A stretch of 64,000 bases of DNA from Bradyrhizobium sp. CB1650. GTDB taxonomy: Bacteria; Pseudomonadota; Alphaproteobacteria; Rhizobiales; Xanthobacteraceae. The translations under genes were made by a program, and so were the position numbers. The notes under the pieces are model-generated. The model worked only from the letters and a program-made list of their open reading frames with translations. It did no database searches and was not told the origin of the DNA. Shown in pieces: positions 1-8,348 of the stretch. Numbering within the stretch: position 1 is the stretch's first letter; the number at the start of each line of letters is the position of its first letter. The stretch lies in the NCBI RefSeq assembly GCF_029761915.1, contig NZ_CP121695.1, positions 744,001-808,000 on the forward strand. Direction: 5' to 3'.

Positions 1-1
1 C

Positions 2-994
2 GGCGCCTCGTTGCTCAATCCCGGGCCGCTCTACCACAATGCGCCGTTCATCCTGTCGCACTATGCGCTGTTCGCGGGCGGCAAGCTCACCGGCCTCGTC
101 AAGTTCGATGCCGAGGAGACGCTGCGGCTGATCGAGCGCGAGGGCGTGCAATGGGTCAATTTCGTGCCGACGATGATGCACCGGATCTGGGCGCTGCCGG
201 AGAACGTGCGCAACGCCTATGACCTGTCGAGCTTGCAGATCGTATTCCACATGGCGGCTCCCATGCCACCGTGGCTGAAGGAGAACTGGATCTCCTGGCT
301 CGGACCGGAGCGGATCTGGGAGCTTTATGGCGGCACCGAGCGGCAGGGGGCCTGCGTCATATCGGGTACGGAGTGGCTGACGCACAAGGGCTCGGTCGGC
401 AAGATCGGCGACATGGCTAAGCTGCGCATCATCGGCGAGGACGGCAACGACGTCGCGCCCGGCGAAACCGGCGAGATCTATTTCCTCAACAATGACGGCG
501 CGGACGCCACCTATCACTATCTCGGCGCCGAGCCGAAGCGCCGCACTGATGGCTGGGAATCGCTCGGCGACATCGGGCGGCTGGACGCGGAAGGCTATCT
601 CTATCTCGGCGACCGCCTCGCTGACATGGTTTTACGCGGGGGCGCCAACATCTATCCGGCCGAAGTCGAGGCCGCGGTCTCCGCCTGTCCGGGCGTGCGC
701 TCCTGCGTCGTGGTGGGATTGCCCGATCCGGAATTCGGCCAGCGCGTGCATGCCATCATCGAGGCGGAGGGCGATGCGGACGGTCAGGCGATCGCCGACG
801 GCATGGCGGAATTCTTGAAGGACAGGCTGAGCCGCTACAAGCACCCGGAGAGTTTCGAGATCGTCAGCACCTCGCCGCGCGATGATTCCGGAAAAGTCCG
901 CCGCACCCTGTTGCGCGACGAGCGCGCGGCGTGGATGAAGGAAGGGCGCGCGTTCCGGATTCTGCCGGCGAAGGCACCGGCGCACGCCGACTGA
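2..994 (+). CDS. AMP-dependent acyl-CoA synthetase, C-terminal part (5' end outside window)
   Basis: The reading frame is already open at the window edge, so only about 330 C-terminal residues are visible. The ANL-superfamily adenylation motifs appear in order: YGGTE (A5), the LGDIGRLDAEGYLYLGD region (A7), RGGANIYPAEVEAA (A8 hinge and start of the mobile C-terminal domain), and a terminal SGKVRR containing the A10 catalytic lysine. Members activate a carboxylic acid with ATP and transfer it to CoA in the cytoplasm. The substrate cannot be read from this piece. An RraA-like aldolase, a cupin and a Bug-type binding protein follow at 22, 27 and 49 bp, which suggests one catabolic operon for an imported organic acid. 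The family call is secure; the role is inference. Confidence 0.9.
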   Translation, partial: GASLLNPGPLYHNAPFILSHYALFAGGKLTGLVKFDAEETLRLIEREGVQWVNFVPTMMHRIWALPENVRNAYDLSSLQIVFHMAAPMPPWLKENWISWLGPERIWELYGGTERQGACVISGTEWLTHKGSVGKIGDMAKLRIIGEDGNDVAPGETGEIYFLNNDGADATYHYLGAEPKRRTDGWESLGDIGRLDAEGYLYLGDRLADMVLRGGANIYPAEVEAAVSACPGVRSCVVVGLPDPEFGQRVHAIIEAEGDADGQAIADGMAEFLKDRLSRYKHPESFEIVSTSPRDDSGKVRRTLLRDERAAWMKEGRAFRILPAKAPAHAD

Positions 995-1016
995 GAAATC
1001 ACAAGGACTGAACCGT

Positions 1017-1655
1017 ATGAGCATTACCATCGCCGCGGCCAGCGTGCCGAAGCCGCCGGCCGACATCATCGAGGGTTTCGCGAACGCGCCGACCTCGATC
1101 ATCTCAGACAATCTCGGCCGGCTGCCGGGCGCGGTGGGGCTGAAACCGTTTCATCGCAGCGGCAAGCTGGTGGGAGCGGCCTTCACGGTGCGCACCCGGC
1201 CTGGCGACAATCTCGCCATCCACCGCGCGCTCGAGCTGGTCGGGCCCGGCGATGTCATCGTGGTTGACGGTGGTGGCGACGAGACGCGGGCGCTGGTCGG
1301 CGAGATCATGAAGAACATCGCCGAGTGGCGCAAAGCCGAGGGCTATGTCATCGACGGCGCGATCCGCGACGTCGCGGCCTTCGCCGCCTCCGACTTTCCC
1401 TGCTTCGCCCGCGCGGTGATCCATCGTGGCCCCTACAAGAATGGTCCCGGCGAGATCAACGTGCCGGTCTCGATCGGCGGCTCGGTGATCTCGCCCGGCG
1501 ACATCGTCGTGGGCGACGAGGACGGCGTGGTGTCGTTTCCCGCCGCGACCGCGGCAAGCCTGCTGGAGGCGGTGCGCGCCCAGATCGTGCGCGAGGAGGA
1601 GACGCTGAAGGCGATCCGCGAGGGCCGCTACCAGGGCTCTTATGGAAAATCCTGA
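1017..1655 (+). CDS. RraA-family protein (HMG/CHA aldolase-like)
   Basis: The 212-residue protein has the RraA/dimethylmenaquinone-methyltransferase fold signature: a GDVIVVDGGGD strand-turn near residues 78-88, then GYVIDGAIRD near 112-121. The Arg-Asp of that second motif is the substrate and metal pair of class II HMG/CHA (4-hydroxy-4-methyl-2-oxoglutarate / 4-carboxy-4-hydroxy-2-oxoadipate) aldolases. Keeping this pair favours an aldolase or oxaloacetate decarboxylase over the RNase E inhibitor RraA, and the catabolic neighbours agree. Such aldolases release pyruvate at the end of aromatic ring-cleavage pathways. It lies 22 bp after the ligase and 27 bp before the cupin gene. The exact substrate is unknown. 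Confidence 0.85.
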   Translation: MSITIAAASVPKPPADIIEGFANAPTSIISDNLGRLPGAVGLKPFHRSGKLVGAAFTVRTRPGDNLAIHRALELVGPGDVIVVDGGGDETRALVGEIMKNIAEWRKAEGYVIDGAIRDVAAFAASDFPCFARAVIHRGPYKNGPGEINVPVSIGGSVISPGDIVVGDEDGVVSFPAATAASLLEAVRAQIVREEETLKAIREGRYQGSYGKS

Positions 1656-1682
1656 TCGAGGAAGAGCGAAGGGGAGGACGGC

Positions 1683-2054
1683 ATGAGCCAGAAGGACGAA
1701 TTCCACAATCTCGACAATCCGAGCGACGGCCTGCTCCGCGAGCTCGCGCCGGGCCTGACCACGCGCATCTTCTCCGGCGAGCAGGCGATGCTGTCCGTGG
1801 TGACGCTGGCGCCGCATGCGGAAGGCACGCTGCATCATCATCCCGAGGAGCAATGGGGCGTGCTGCTCGAGGGTTCGGCGATCCGGGTCCAGGGCGGCGA
1901 GGAGATTGCCGTGAAGAAGGGCGATTTCTGGCGCACGCCTGGCAACGTGCCGCACACCATGCGCGCCGGCCCTGACGGCGCTCGCGTGCTGGACATTTTT
2001 AGTCCACCGCGACCGGAATACAGGAAACCGGGATCGGGTTTCGGGACGACGTGA
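1683..2054 (+). CDS. Small single-domain cupin protein
   Basis: A 123-residue protein with one cupin barrel. Motif 1 includes LHHHPEEQWGVLLEG and motif 2 is GDFWRTPGNVPHTMRAG, which supply the usual His/Glu metal ligands. The strong Shine-Dalgarno ggggagg six bases before the ATG fixes the start. Small cupins of this type can be isomerases, dioxygenase-like enzymes or sugar/metabolite-binding proteins, and the sequence does not say which. It sits between an RraA-like aldolase and a Bug-family binding protein in what looks like one transcription unit, so a role in the same catabolic route is likely but unproven. Confidence 0.8.
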   Translation: MSQKDEFHNLDNPSDGLLRELAPGLTTRIFSGEQAMLSVVTLAPHAEGTLHHHPEEQWGVLLEGSAIRVQGGEEIAVKKGDFWRTPGNVPHTMRAGPDGARVLDIFSPPRPEYRKPGSGFGTT

Positions 2055-2103
2055 CGCGCTGAAGAGCAAAAGCCAGGCGCAAGAAAATAGGGGGAGGAAG
2101 AAC

Positions 2104-3060
2104 ATGACGATCACACGACGAGCGCTGCTGGCCGCACCGGCTGTCCTCGCGATGGCGCCGGCGGCGGCGCAGGCCGGCAAGATCACGCTGGTCGTGCCGT
2201 TTCCGCCGGGCGGGTCGACCGACGCGATGGCGCGGCTGCTGCAGAGCAATCTGCAAACCAAGCTTGGCCGCATCGTCGTAGTCGAGAACAAGTCGGGCGC
2301 CGCCGGTGCGCTCGGCGCAGCGCAGGTCGCAAAGAGCCCGCCGGACGGCTCGTCGTTCCTGGTGACCTTCGATTCGCACGCGGTGATCCCGGCGATCCTC
2401 GACAAGCCGCCGGTCGACGTCGAGCGCGAGCTGATGCCCGTCTTCCTGGTCGGCACCGCGCCTTACGTGATCGCGGCCAATGCCGGCCGCCCCTACAAGA
2501 GCTTTGCAGACGTGGTCGCGGCCTGCAAGCAGACCCCGGGCGCGGTGAAATATGCCTCCGTCGGCATCGGCACGCTCGGCCATCTCGCGATGACCGTGCT
2601 CGGCAGCAAGGCCGGAGTGGAGATCACCCACGTGCCCTATCGCGGCGGTGGTCCGGCCATGAACGACGTGCTCGGCGGCCATGTCGATCTCATCGCGGGA
2701 TCGGCGGCGCTGGTTGGCGCCCAGCTCGGCACCAATATGCTGCGTCCGATCCTGCAGCTCGGCCGCGAGCGGCTGCCGCTCTTGCCGGATACGCCGACCG
2801 CGATCGAGGCCGGCTTTCCGGATTTCGAGACGCTCGCCTGGTGGGGCATCTTCGCCCCCGCCGGGACGCCGGCCGATATCGTCTCGGCGATGGCCGCATC
2901 GAGCAAGGAGATCCTGAGCGAGCCGTCCATCGCCGCGCAGCTCAAGGAAACGCAGATGATGACGCTGCTGCTTGAGGACGCGAACGCCTTCAAGACATTC
3001 TTCGACAAGCAAGTCAGGTATTGGGGCAAGGTGGTGCGGGACAACAATATCAGGGCATAA
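2104..3060 (+). CDS. Bug-family tripartite-tricarboxylate-transporter solute-binding protein
   Basis: The 318-residue protein starts with a TRRALL plus hydrophobic Ala-rich leader ending AAAQA, a Tat- or Sec-type signal peptide for export to the periplasm. The mature part opens with ITLVVPFPPGGSTDAMAR, the hallmark of Bug (TctC-like) binding proteins, and continues with HVPYRGGGPAMNDVLGGHVD, another family block. Bug proteins bind carboxylates and related small acids for TctAB or unknown permeases. No tctA or tctB gene is nearby, as is common for orphan Bug genes. The start follows ggggagg at good spacing. It closes the operon beginning with the acyl-CoA ligase, suggesting that the ligand is the pathway substrate. 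Confidence 0.9.
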   Translation: MTITRRALLAAPAVLAMAPAAAQAGKITLVVPFPPGGSTDAMARLLQSNLQTKLGRIVVVENKSGAAGALGAAQVAKSPPDGSSFLVTFDSHAVIPAILDKPPVDVERELMPVFLVGTAPYVIAANAGRPYKSFADVVAACKQTPGAVKYASVGIGTLGHLAMTVLGSKAGVEITHVPYRGGGPAMNDVLGGHVDLIAGSAALVGAQLGTNMLRPILQLGRERLPLLPDTPTAIEAGFPDFETLAWWGIFAPAGTPADIVSAMAASSKEILSEPSIAAQLKETQMMTLLLEDANAFKTFFDKQVRYWGKVVRDNNIRA

Positions 3061-3070
3061 AAGGCCCCTT

Positions 3071-3090
3071 CCCGGGATTGCCATCCCAGG
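3071..3090 (+). terminator. Possible stem-loop after the Bug-protein gene
   Basis: An 8-bp stem (cccgggat / atcccagg, one G-T pair) with a tgcc loop lies 10 bp after the stop codon and before the convergent GYD gene. There is no T-tract, so it is only a weak candidate for transcription termination or mRNA 3'-end protection. Confidence 0.35.
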
Positions 3091-3118
3091 TCCAGTGCGC
3101 TCGCGCGGGCCCTGTGCG

Positions 3119-3412
3119 TTAGAGCATCTTGCCGACGATACTTGTCATATCTGCTGCCGAAAACGCGCGCAGCGTTTCGGTGCGGACATTGCCGAGTGCG
3201 CTGAGACTGAGGCTGAGCGACATTGCGGCAGCCTCGTCTGGAGCCTCGAGAACGGTCACGACGTCATATCGTCCCTGCGTCCAGACGATCTCTCTCACGG
3301 TCACGCCGAACGTTTTGGCCATCTCCTTGAAGGCGTCGGCCCGCTTCGGCGAGTCCTTGACGTTGCGGACTCCCTGATCGGTGAAGTTTCCCAGCACGAC
3401 ATAGGTTACCAT
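3119..3412 (-). CDS. GYD-domain small protein
   Basis: The 97-residue protein begins MVTYVVLGNFTDQGVRNVKD and contains WTQGRYDVVTVLEAPD, matching the GYD family: small ferredoxin-like-fold proteins named for a Gly-Tyr-Asp stretch (here GRYD). Their biochemical role is not established. A good ribosome-binding site (ggagg, six bases before the ATG) supports the start. It converges on the Bug-protein gene and is separated by about 120 bp from a VOC-family gene on the same strand. It is probably cytoplasmic, since there is no signal peptide. Confidence 0.8.
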   Translation of the reverse strand: MVTYVVLGNFTDQGVRNVKDSPKRADAFKEMAKTFGVTVREIVWTQGRYDVVTVLEAPDEAAAMSLSLSLSALGNVRTETLRAFSAADMTSIVGKML

Positions 3413-3536
3413 GGTCGTCCTCCCTGGTTAGAACCCAGATGCAATTCTCGCTCGAGGAAACCGCACCGAGCTTGCCACAGCGGCTGAGACAGCGCTACTT
3501 GCGCGTTGGGAGCGTCAGCGGATGTGACTTATTCGG

Positions 3537-3890
3537 TCAGGACATCGGCCGCGCGAAACTGAGCTCGTGGCCGTCGGGGTCGGTGAGATGGAAGTAGCGC
3601 TCACCCCATTCTGCATCGCGCGGCGTGGTCGACGGCTGCCATCCGGCGGCACGCGCCTGCTCGTAGATCCCGTCGACGTCGGCGACGTAGAAGATGACGC
3701 GGCCCCACCACGACCAGCGCTTGTCGTCCGGCTGTGCCGTCAGGTTGAGATAGCCGGTGCCGGCGCGAAAGCTCGTGAATGGAGCGGCTTCGCCGCCGTA
3801 CAGCAGCTCGAACCCCAGCGAATGGTAGAAGCGCGCGGCGCGCCCCATGTCATGCGTGCCGAGCGTGATGGCGCTGATGCTTTCGATCAT
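3537..3890 (-). CDS. VOC-family (glyoxalase/bleomycin-resistance fold) protein
   Basis: A 117-residue protein with two beta-alpha-beta-beta-beta units of the vicinal-oxygen-chelate fold. The N-terminal unit begins ISAITLGTHDMGRAARFYHSLGF and the C-terminal unit has WGERYFHLTDPDGHELSFA, the usual Glu/His-containing end of VOC domains. Members include glyoxalases, ring-cleavage dioxygenases and antibiotic-binding proteins. This length suits a single-chain subunit that works as a dimer. The substrate cannot be assigned. The start has a ggag eight bases upstream. Confidence 0.85.
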   Translation of the reverse strand: MIESISAITLGTHDMGRAARFYHSLGFELLYGGEAAPFTSFRAGTGYLNLTAQPDDKRWSWWGRVIFYVADVDGIYEQARAAGWQPSTTPRDAEWGERYFHLTDPDGHELSFARPMS

Positions 3891-4031
3891 GTGAGCTGCT
3901 CCGCCGAGAGGGATCTGGAAGCGATTGTACAGCCGCCTTGTTCAGGTTGACGATAACCCGGCCCGCCTTGCGGCTGGCGAACCGCATCCTGCTCTGCTAT
4001 GAGGGGGCCGAACCCGCACCCAGGGTTCCGC

Positions 4032-4108
4032 GGTCCCGTAGCTCAGCCGGATAGAGCGACGGTTTCCTAAACCGTAGGTCGGAAGTTCGAGTCTTCCCGG
4101 GATCGCCA
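4032..4108 (+). tRNA. tRNA-Arg (anticodon CCT)
   Basis: A full cloverleaf can be folded by eye. The acceptor stem is ggtcccg / cgggatc, the D arm gctc...gagc, the anticodon stem acggt / accgt with loop ttcctaa giving anticodon CCT (4066-4068), a five-base variable loop, the T arm ggaag-ttcgagt-cttcc, discriminator G at 4105 and an encoded CCA at 4106-4108. It reads AGG codons, which are rare in GC-rich genomes. It lies alone between a VOC gene and an amidohydrolase gene. No integrase or attachment-site duplication was seen next to it. Confidence 0.96.
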
Positions 4109-4236
4109 TTTTCGTCATGGGCCATTGCCTCCGTTTGCCAGGCTCCCCGGCGCGAAAATTGCTAGAAGCAGAAGGCTTCCTTCCTCGCCCGGCTGACTGA
4201 CGGCCGCCCGCCTCACTGCCATACCCGGAGATGACG

Positions 4237-5376
4237 ATGCCTTTCGACTTGATCCTGCGCGGGGGGCGGGTGATCGACCCGTCCCAGAAGCTCGATGCCG
4301 TCACGGATGTGGCCTTTGCCGGCGGCAAGGTGGCGGCGGTGGGCAGCGGGCTGAAGGCGGATCCGGGCACGGAGGTGCGCGACGTCTCGCGCCATATCGT
4401 GACGCCGGGGCTGATCGACCTCCACACCCATGTCTATTGGGGCGGCACCTCGCTCGGCATTGATGCCGAGGAGTTCTGCCGCAATTCCGGCGTCACCACC
4501 GCCGTCGATACCGGCAGCGCCGGCCCCGGCAATTTCGCGGGCTTCCGCAAGCATGTGATCGAGCCGAGCCAGGTTCGCATTCTCGCCTATCTGCACGTCT
4601 CCCATGCCGGCATTTTCGGCTTCTCGCACCGGGTCATGGTCGGCGAGAGTGAGGAATTGCGGCTGATGAATCCGATCGACGCGGCCAAGGTGGCGGATGC
4701 CAACCGCGACCTCATCGTCGGCATCAAGGTGCGCGTCGGCCTGCACGCGTCGGGCACGTCGGGGATCGTGCCGCTCGACATCGCACTTGAGGTCGCGGCC
4801 GAGGTCGGCATGTCCCTGATGGCGCATATCGACCATCCGCCGCCGAGCTACGAGGAGGTGCTGGCGCGCCTGCGTCCCGGCGACGTGCTGACCCATGCGT
4901 TCCGCCCTTTCCCCAACACGCCCGCAACCGCGCAGGGGACGGTGAAGAGGGCGGTGCTGGAGGCGCGCGAGCGCGGCGTGCTGTTCGACATCGGCCACGG
5001 CAAGGGCTCGTTCGCGTTCAAGACCGCACGCGCCATGCTCGCCAACGGATTCTATCCGGACACGATCTCCTCCGACATCCATCTGCTCTGCATCGACGGC
5101 CCCGCCTTCGACCAGGTGACGACCATGTCGAAATTCTTGTGCATGGGCATGCCGCTGTCCGACGTCATCGCCGCCTCGACGGTGAACGCCGCGACGGCGC
5201 TGCGGCGCCCCGAACTCGGCAGCCTCAAGCCCGGGAGCGTCGGCGACGCCACGCTGATCTCGATCAAAGAAGGCCAGTTCGACTACGAGGACGTCGTCGG
5301 CGAACGCCTGATCGGCGACCGCAAGATAGCCTCCGAGGGCGTCGTCATCGGCGGCCGCTGGTGGCATCCGAGGTAA
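4237..5376 (+). CDS. Amidohydrolase/deacetylase-family metallohydrolase
   Basis: About 379 residues of the dihydroorotase-like amidohydrolase superfamily. VTPGLIDLHTHVYWGG supplies the first metal-binding HxH; a Lys in VGIKVRVGLHASG is the likely carbamylated bridging lysine; the His in LMAHIDHPP and the His in THAFRPF follow; and SSDIH gives the catalytic Asp. The subgroup is the amidohydrolase/deacetylase (EF_0837-like) clan, whose physiological substrates are mostly unknown. GGAG six bases before the second ATG favours 4237 over the ATG at 4231. It stands alone after the tRNA gene and converges on the acyl-CoA dehydrogenase gene 13 bp away. Confidence 0.88.
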   Translation: MPFDLILRGGRVIDPSQKLDAVTDVAFAGGKVAAVGSGLKADPGTEVRDVSRHIVTPGLIDLHTHVYWGGTSLGIDAEEFCRNSGVTTAVDTGSAGPGNFAGFRKHVIEPSQVRILAYLHVSHAGIFGFSHRVMVGESEELRLMNPIDAAKVADANRDLIVGIKVRVGLHASGTSGIVPLDIALEVAAEVGMSLMAHIDHPPPSYEEVLARLRPGDVLTHAFRPFPNTPATAQGTVKRAVLEARERGVLFDIGHGKGSFAFKTARAMLANGFYPDTISSDIHLLCIDGPAFDQVTTMSKFLCMGMPLSDVIAASTVNAATALRRPELGSLKPGSVGDATLISIKEGQFDYEDVVGERLIGDRKIASEGVVIGGRWWHPR

Positions 5377-5389
5377 GCGGCCTGGACAG

Positions 5390-6535
5390 CTAAAGCGACC
5401 TTGCGATCAGGAGCTTCATGATCTCGTTGGTGCCGCCATAGATCTTCTGGATGCGGGAATCGATGAAGATGCGCGAGATCGGATATTCCTGCATGTAGCC
5501 GTAGCCGCCGAATAGTTGGAGGCATTCGTCGGCGGTCTGAACCTGCTTTTCCGAGCACCAGTATTTCGCCATCGAGGCGGTGACGGTGTCGAGGTCTTTT
5601 GCGACCAGGCGCTCGATGCACCAGTCGACGAAGACCCGCGCGATCATCGCCTCGGTCTTGCGCTCGGCGAGCTTGAAGGCGGTGTTCTGGAAATCCATCA
5701 GCGGCTTGCCGAAGGCGGTACGCTCCTTGGTGTAGTCAGTGGTGAGCTTGACCGCACGCTCCATCGAGGCGACGGCGCCAACCGCTAGCGCCAGACGCTC
5801 CTGCGGCAATTGCTGCATCAACTGCACAAAGCCCTGGCCCTCTTCCCGGCCGAGCAGGTTTTCCGGCGGCACCACGACATTGTCGAAGAACAACTCGGAG
5901 GTGTCGGAAGCATGCAGGCCGATCTTGTCGAGGTTGCGCCCGCGCCGGTAGCCCTCGGCGCCTGCGGTCTCGACCACGATCAGCGAAATGCCCTTGGCGC
6001 CGACTTCGCCGGTGCGCGCGACGACGATGACGAGATCGGCGGCCTGGCCGTTGGTGATGAAGGTTTTCTGGCCGTTGATGACGTAGGAATTACCCTGCTT
6101 CTTCGCGGTGGTCTTGACGCTCTGCAGGTCCGAGCCGGTGCCGGGCTCGGTCATGGCGATGGCGCCGATCATTTCGCCCGATGCCATCTTCGGCAGCCAG
6201 CGCGTCTTCTGCTCCTCGGAGCCGTAGTTGAGGATGTAGTGCGCGACGATGGCGCTGTGCACGGAGACGCCGGTCGTCAGCTCCGGCACCGTGCTTTCGA
6301 GGTCCTCCAGCACGGCGGCATCATAGGCGAAGGTCGCACCCAGGCCGCCATAGGCCTCCGGCACGCTCGCGAGCAGCGCCCCCATCTCCCCGAGCCCGCG
6401 CCAGGCGAACCGGTCGACCATCTTCTGCTCGCGCCATTTCTCGGCGTGCGGCGCCAGGTCCTTGGCAAGATATTTCCGGAACTGGTCGCGGAAGACGTCG
6501 AGCTCTTCGGTCATCCAGGAGGATCGGTAGGACAT
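5390..6535 (-). CDS. Acyl-CoA dehydrogenase
   Basis: The 381-residue length is normal for the short-chain acyl-CoA dehydrogenase family. Visible blocks are AMTEPGTGSDLQSVKTTAKK and YVINGQKTFITNG in the FAD/substrate-binding middle domain, the ERLALAVGAVASMERAV and RTAFGKPL helices, and the C-terminal signature LQLFGGYGYMQEYPISRIF followed by YGGTNEIMK. It oxidises an acyl-CoA to the 2-enoyl-CoA using FAD and passes electrons to ETF in the cytoplasm. Chain-length specificity cannot be read. The next gene on this strand (SDR) lies upstream across about 140 bp, so shared transcription is possible but unproven. Confidence 0.93.
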   Translation of the reverse strand: MSYRSSWMTEELDVFRDQFRKYLAKDLAPHAEKWREQKMVDRFAWRGLGEMGALLASVPEAYGGLGATFAYDAAVLEDLESTVPELTTGVSVHSAIVAHYILNYGSEEQKTRWLPKMASGEMIGAIAMTEPGTGSDLQSVKTTAKKQGNSYVINGQKTFITNGQAADLVIVVARTGEVGAKGISLIVVETAGAEGYRRGRNLDKIGLHASDTSELFFDNVVVPPENLLGREEGQGFVQLMQQLPQERLALAVGAVASMERAVKLTTDYTKERTAFGKPLMDFQNTAFKLAERKTEAMIARVFVDWCIERLVAKDLDTVTASMAKYWCSEKQVQTADECLQLFGGYGYMQEYPISRIFIDSRIQKIYGGTNEIMKLLIARSL

Positions 6536-6672
6536 GGAGGCCTCGGTCGGTCATCGCGGCAATGTGCGCGTTCAGCCGTGCCACAAGGCGAGGCGCGGGC
6601 GCAAGCCCGCCGCCTCGGTATGCCGGCCAAAGCCGCCCATGATTGTGTCTTGTGGCTGCGTCGGCGGATGCG

Positions 6673-7617
6673 CTATCCCGCCTGCGCAGTCTTGCCGCCG
6701 TCGATGACGAACTGGCCGCCTGTCGTGTAGGGATGATCGTCCGAGGCAAGCACGAGTGCGAAGGCGGCGATCTCCTCCGCGGTCGCCACGCGCTGCATCC
6801 CCGGCACATGGCTCTTGGCCCATTGTGCGATCGCGATGTGCCAGGCGGCATCGGGAAGATTTTCCATGCCGGCGAGCCGGCGGATGAACGGTGTGTCGGT
6901 GGTACCGGGGATCAGGGTGTTGATGCGGATGCCGTACCGGGCATATTCGAGCGCCGCGGCCTGAACCATGCCGACGAGCCCGCGCTTCGCTGCGGAATAG
7001 GCCGAGCGGTTCGCCGCGGTGGCGATGGCGTTGGACGACGAGGTGACGACGATCGATCCACCCTTCTCCAGCATGTGCGGAATCTGATACTTCATCGACA
7101 GGAACACGCCGCGCAGGTCAGTGTTGAGCACGTCGTCGAATTCGGCCGCGCTGTACTGATGCAGGGGCTTCTCGATGGAGATGCCGGCATTGTTGAAAGC
7201 CACGTCGAGGTGGCCATGACGAGCGATCGTCTTGTCGACCAATGCCTTGACGTCGGTTTCGTTACGCACGTCGGCCCGGATGAACGTCCCGATGCCACCG
7301 GCCGCCTTGATCTCGTCTTCCACTTGCGTCCCGCGCTCGACGTTGCGTCCGCACAGCACGACGTTGCCGCCCTCGGCCGCGAACATCAGCGCGGCGGCGC
7401 GACCGATGCCGGAGGTGCCTCCGGTCACGATGATGACCTTTTCGGAGAAGCGGCGCCTTCCGCTCGGCTTCTGCTGCGGCAGTGTCGCGCCCTGGCCGAG
7501 CGCCATGCCGCCGGCGAGCCCGGCAACGGCGCTCGCGAGCATGCCGAACGCGGCGCCTCCGACCAGATGACGGCGCTTTACGCGGGAAGCTGCGGTGCTA
7601 TGCTGCATTTCGGTCAT
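6673..7617 (-). CDS. SDR-family oxidoreductase with a Tat-like N-terminal leader
   Basis: About 314 residues. A 40-residue leader with KRRHLV followed by a hydrophobic Gly/Ala stretch resembles a twin-arginine signal. A complete classical SDR domain follows: TGGTSGIGRAAAL dinucleotide motif, NNAGIS, catalytic Ser in VVTSSSNA, and YSAAKRG with the catalytic Tyr and Lys. SDRs reduce or oxidise carbonyl/alcohol groups with NAD(P). A leader on an SDR is uncommon, and export of the folded, cofactor-loaded enzyme would need the Tat route. ATG at 7617 has ggag six bases upstream and is preferred over the in-frame TTG at 7638. It is transcribed away from a TetR gene across a repeated operator. Confidence 0.88.
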   Translation of the reverse strand: MTEMQHSTAASRVKRRHLVGGAAFGMLASAVAGLAGGMALGQGATLPQQKPSGRRRFSEKVIIVTGGTSGIGRAAALMFAAEGGNVVLCGRNVERGTQVEDEIKAAGGIGTFIRADVRNETDVKALVDKTIARHGHLDVAFNNAGISIEKPLHQYSAAEFDDVLNTDLRGVFLSMKYQIPHMLEKGGSIVVTSSSNAIATAANRSAYSAAKRGLVGMVQAAALEYARYGIRINTLIPGTTDTPFIRRLAGMENLPDAAWHIAIAQWAKSHVPGMQRVATAEEIAAFALVLASDDHPYTTGGQFVIDGGKTAQAG

Positions 7618-7639
7618 TTCGAACTCCCGACCATTCAAT

Positions 7640-7687
7640 CTAAACGGTGTTAAGATAGATAGGTCGCAATCTGAACAGTGTCAAGTT
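7640..7687. promoter_or_regulatory. Paired operator-like direct repeats between SDR and TetR genes
   Basis: Two copies of a 17-bp element, ctaaacggtgttaagat (7640-7656) and ctgaacagtgtcaagtt (7671-7687), start 31 bp apart, close to three helical turns, and agree at 13 of 17 positions. Each has an AAC...GTGT core with partial dyad symmetry. They fill the divergent gap just upstream of the TetR start codon, the usual position of an autoregulatory TetR operator. Binding is inferred, not shown. Confidence 0.6.
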
Positions 7688-7691
7688 ACGC

Positions 7692-8348
7692 ATGAGGAAA
7701 CCGATCGCGCCCCCGCGCGCCAGGCCGGGCCGCAAGGCTCCGAAGCCGGAAGCCGGCTATCATCATGGTGAGCTTCAGGAAGCCCTGATCGCGGCAAGCG
7801 AGGCCATTCTTGCCGAGCGCGGCGCTGAAGGCTTCACGTTGCGCGAGGCCGCCCGTCGCGCCGGCGTGTCGCCGGCGGCGCCGTCACATCATTTCGGCAA
7901 TGCGCAGGGCCTGCTCACCGAGGTGGCGATTCGCGGCTACGACGCGCTTGCCGGCGCGTTGCGGGATGCCGCATCTCGCAAGCAGGGCGCGCGCGAAAAG
8001 CTACATGCGCAGGGGCTCGCCTATGTCGAGTTTGCGCTGAAGCACCCCGGCCGCTTCCAGATGATGTTTGCCAACAAGCGCCTCGTTGAGGATGACGCGC
8101 GTCTGAGACAGGCGATCAAGGCCGCCGGCCGCGAGTTCGAACTCATTGTCACTGAGCTGGTCGGCGGGGCGCCGAAAGAGGCGAAGACAGCGGCCGCGGC
8201 GGCGTGGTCGACCGTTCACGGTTTCGCCAAGCTTGCACTCGAAGATAAATTCGGCTCACTGAACAGCGAGGCCGGATACCGCGAGATCATGACGACGCTC
8301 AATCACGTCCTGAACTATCTCTGGCCGGCGAGCGGAGTGCACCGCTAG
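7692..8348 (+). CDS. TetR/AcrR-family transcriptional regulator
   Basis: A 218-residue protein. The N-terminal helix-turn-helix reads EGFTLREAARRAGVSPAAPSHHF, typical of TetR regulators with a WHG-type C-terminal domain (the IVTELVGG...WSTVHGFAKLALE region). The ATG lies four bases after an operator-like repeat, so the messenger may have little or no leader. It abuts the alpha/beta-hydrolase gene with no gap and is divergent from the SDR gene, so it probably represses one or both. The inducer is unknown. Confidence 0.9.
   Translation: MRKPIAPPRARPGRKAPKPEAGYHHGELQEALIAASEAILAERGAEGFTLREAARRAGVSPAAPSHHFGNAQGLLTEVAIRGYDALAGALRDAASRKQGAREKLHAQGLAYVEFALKHPGRFQMMFANKRLVEDDARLRQAIKAAGREFELIVTELVGGAPKEAKTAAAAAWSTVHGFAKLALEDKFGSLNSEAGYREIMTTLNHVLNYLWPASGVHR

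Noticed and set aside
4032..4108. tRNA-associated integration site
   Set aside because: No integrase gene and no duplicated tRNA 3' end were seen nearby; the flanking genes look like ordinary metabolism.
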